From: Oscillospiraceae bacterium
Lineage (GTDB): Bacteria > Bacillota > Clostridia > Oscillospirales > Ruminococcaceae
Reading direction: 5' to 3'
Length of the DNA: 49,628 bases
Assembly (NCBI GenBank): GCA_017436575.1
Contig: JAFSCU010000039.1
Span: forward strand, 1 to 49,628
The translations under genes were made by a program, and so were the position numbers. How positions within the stretch are numbered: the stretch's first letter is position 1; every line of letters begins with the position of its first letter. Below, piece after piece: positions 48,694 to 49,628 of this stretch. Under the pieces are notes generated by a model. That model was given only the letters and a program-made list of their open reading frames with translations. It did not search any database and was not told the DNA's origin.

Positions 48694-48755
48694 AGTGGAA
48701 AAACCAAAAAACTTTATTTTTTATGCATATATACTTTATATACCGTTTTTCCACT
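48694..48755. repeat. Inverted repeat upstream of the HipA-like gene
   Basis: AGTGGAAAAAC (48694-48704) and its exact complement (48745-48755) are 40 bases apart in an AT-rich spacer, with ATACCGT next to each arm. It may be the operator of the HipA-like gene or part of the oriT region. Confidence 0.5.
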
Positions 48756-48812
48756 GTTTTTTTGTGGTACCTTGGGTTAACAGCAATTTGTTTTTCAGCA
48801 TTTATAAATCAA

Positions 48813-48841
48813 TTGCTTTTATGATATATAAATGATAAAAT
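48813..48841 (+). promoter_or_regulatory. Promoter of the HipA-like gene
   Basis: TTGCTT (48813), 17 bases, TAAAAT (48836), 44 bases before the start codon. Confidence 0.6.
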
Positions 48842-48884
48842 ATATATAATATATGCACTTATCACACGAGAGGGGAGGAAAAAT

Positions 48885-49628
48885 ATGGCTTACAGGGATT
48901 ACGAAATTTTAAGCGGCAATATTGTTGTGGCAAAATGGGAAAACGGCAGCCTGTCCGTGCTGGATGAAAAGCTGCTGCCTCTGTATCTGAAACGTATACA
49001 CAACGCTGATATGTGGCTGGAAACCAGAGCCATAGACTCCCACCGTGCAAACAGCCGCCTGCTGAAAAAGGCACTGCGCCTGGCAGAAAAGGATGACGTA
49101 TCCACAGTGGTTCACGTAAACGCGGCTACCATTACAGACAATTACTGGATACGCTCTATAGGTTCAGAACTGACCTATGAAGATGTAAAATTTGACAACG
49201 ACTATTTCTCCAACCTGGCGCTGCGCGGTACTATAGACAGCTTTAACCGCGCTGCAAACAGCAAGCGTAGCCGCACCCCGGAACTGACCAATACAGGTTC
49301 TTTTGAAAAGTGCTGGAAGCTGAAAGACGGCAGCTGGTGGATGTATAAAACCGCCAACCACAGCGAAACATTTTCTGAATTGTTTATCTACCATCTGGGT
49401 GTACTGCTGGATATGAATATGGCTGTATATGAACGCGGCGAAAAATGTGTAAAGAGCCTTGATTTTACCGGCGGCACTGTGAACTTTGAGCCGGCCTCCA
49501 CCTTTATGGGAGACAATGAGGATTATTCCGATGTGGTGAAAGCCCTGCAGACCCTTTGCCCTGCCGCTATACCGGATTATATCAAAATGATTTTTCTGGA
49601 CACAATTGTGGCAAATGTGGACAGGCAC
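48885..49628 (+). CDS. HipA-like Ser/Thr kinase, 5' part (continues at base 1)
   Basis: This is the N-terminal 248 codons of a 346-residue protein that crosses the circular join. The frame of 49488 equals the frame of base 1, so the gene is whole on the circle. It starts at ATG 48885 behind AGGGGAGG at 48871, and a TTGCTT-17-TAAAAT promoter lies at 48813-48841. HipA-family kinases phosphorylate cytosolic targets such as tRNA synthetases and are usually toxins paired with a small HTH antitoxin. No HipB-type partner lies next to this gene, and the length and architecture (no obvious HipA N-terminal subdomain) look more like stand-alone CtkA-type kinases. The N-terminal ~150 residues carry no motif I can name. 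The catalytic residues are in the part at 1-438. The family call is firm; the toxin role is inference. Confidence 0.8.
   Translation, partial: MAYRDYEILSGNIVVAKWENGSLSVLDEKLLPLYLKRIHNADMWLETRAIDSHRANSRLLKKALRLAEKDDVSTVVHVNAATITDNYWIRSIGSELTYEDVKFDNDYFSNLALRGTIDSFNRAANSKRSRTPELTNTGSFEKCWKLKDGSWWMYKTANHSETFSELFIYHLGVLLDMNMAVYERGEKCVKSLDFTGGTVNFEPASTFMGDNEDYSDVVKALQTLCPAAIPDYIKMIFLDTIVANVDRH
49488..49628. repeat. Terminal overlap of a circular assembly (copy 2)
   Basis: Identical to 1-141. The true circle is therefore about 49,487 bp. Confidence 0.95.

Overview
The window is one complete circular plasmid. Bases 49488-49628 are identical to bases 1-141, a 141-base overlap of the kind left by a circular assembly, so the molecule is about 49,487 bp. 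A HipA-like kinase gene reads across the join in one frame. Strong AGGAGG ribosome binding sites, AT-rich spacers, TTGACA/TATAAT promoters, a Spo0A-C-type regulator and WXG100 proteins point to a Gram-positive host in Bacillota, most likely an anaerobic gut Clostridium relative (Oscillospiraceae/Ruminococcaceae type). The host assignment is inference.

Backbone. 6950-12126 holds an iteron origin, a Rep_3 initiator, ParA, ParB, a small tandem ribbon-helix-helix-like protein and an unknown gene, with repeated centromere/operator motifs in front of parA. 46488-48512 is a relaxase with candidate oriT repeats upstream, and no conjugation machinery is visible, so the plasmid looks mobilizable rather than self-transmissible. 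From 48885 round to 6940 lie a HipA-like kinase, a DUF4143 AAA ATPase, a Fic AMP-transferase-type protein, a RhuM-Fic protein, a GIY-YIG protein and a small HTH protein.

Accessory regulation and immunity. 12476-16837 has two tandem cysteine-rich microproteins divergent from a 1283-residue NACHT/STAND ATPase with a C-terminal beta-propeller. On the minus strand 16879-20009 encodes a membrane protein with a decayed P-loop, a 32-residue zinc ribbon, a sigma-70 factor and a HAD phosphatase-like protein. 41569-43399 is an SMC/ABC-type ATPase plus TOPRIM-like pair (abortive-infection type) with its own promoter and palindromic operator. 43776-46262 has an HTH/Spo0A-C pair, a secreted protein, an anti-sigma factor and an ECF sigma factor.

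Main system. 25525-40240 is a co-oriented cluster resembling a type VII (Esx/WXG100) secretion locus. In order it encodes a coiled-coil partner, a predicted zinc-metalloprotease effector, a TPR protein, three helical-hairpin WXG100-like proteins, an unknown beta-rich protein, an EssC-like ATPase split into two genes, a fourth WXG100 protein, a PIN-like/pseudokinase protein and a membrane protein with a discoidin-like outer domain. Facing it, 21788-25072 encodes 1094 residues made of ten copies of a ~90-residue unit with the signature FxWxxF...VxV/I...YxxF...C...W. The same unit is inserted in the EssC-like ATPase and is present once in the membrane protein. I do not recognise this unit. It ties the three proteins together and is the strongest candidate here for an undescribed system.

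Decay marks are common: an internally deleted rhuM copy (12288-12425), a fragment of the last repeat unit (21607-21785), a fragment of the gene at 20856 (21325-21438), and a gene-poor stretch (40413-41568) with an orphan terminator, a broken ORF and a tRNA-3'-end-like site. No insertion sequence, rRNA, intact tRNA or CRISPR array was seen.
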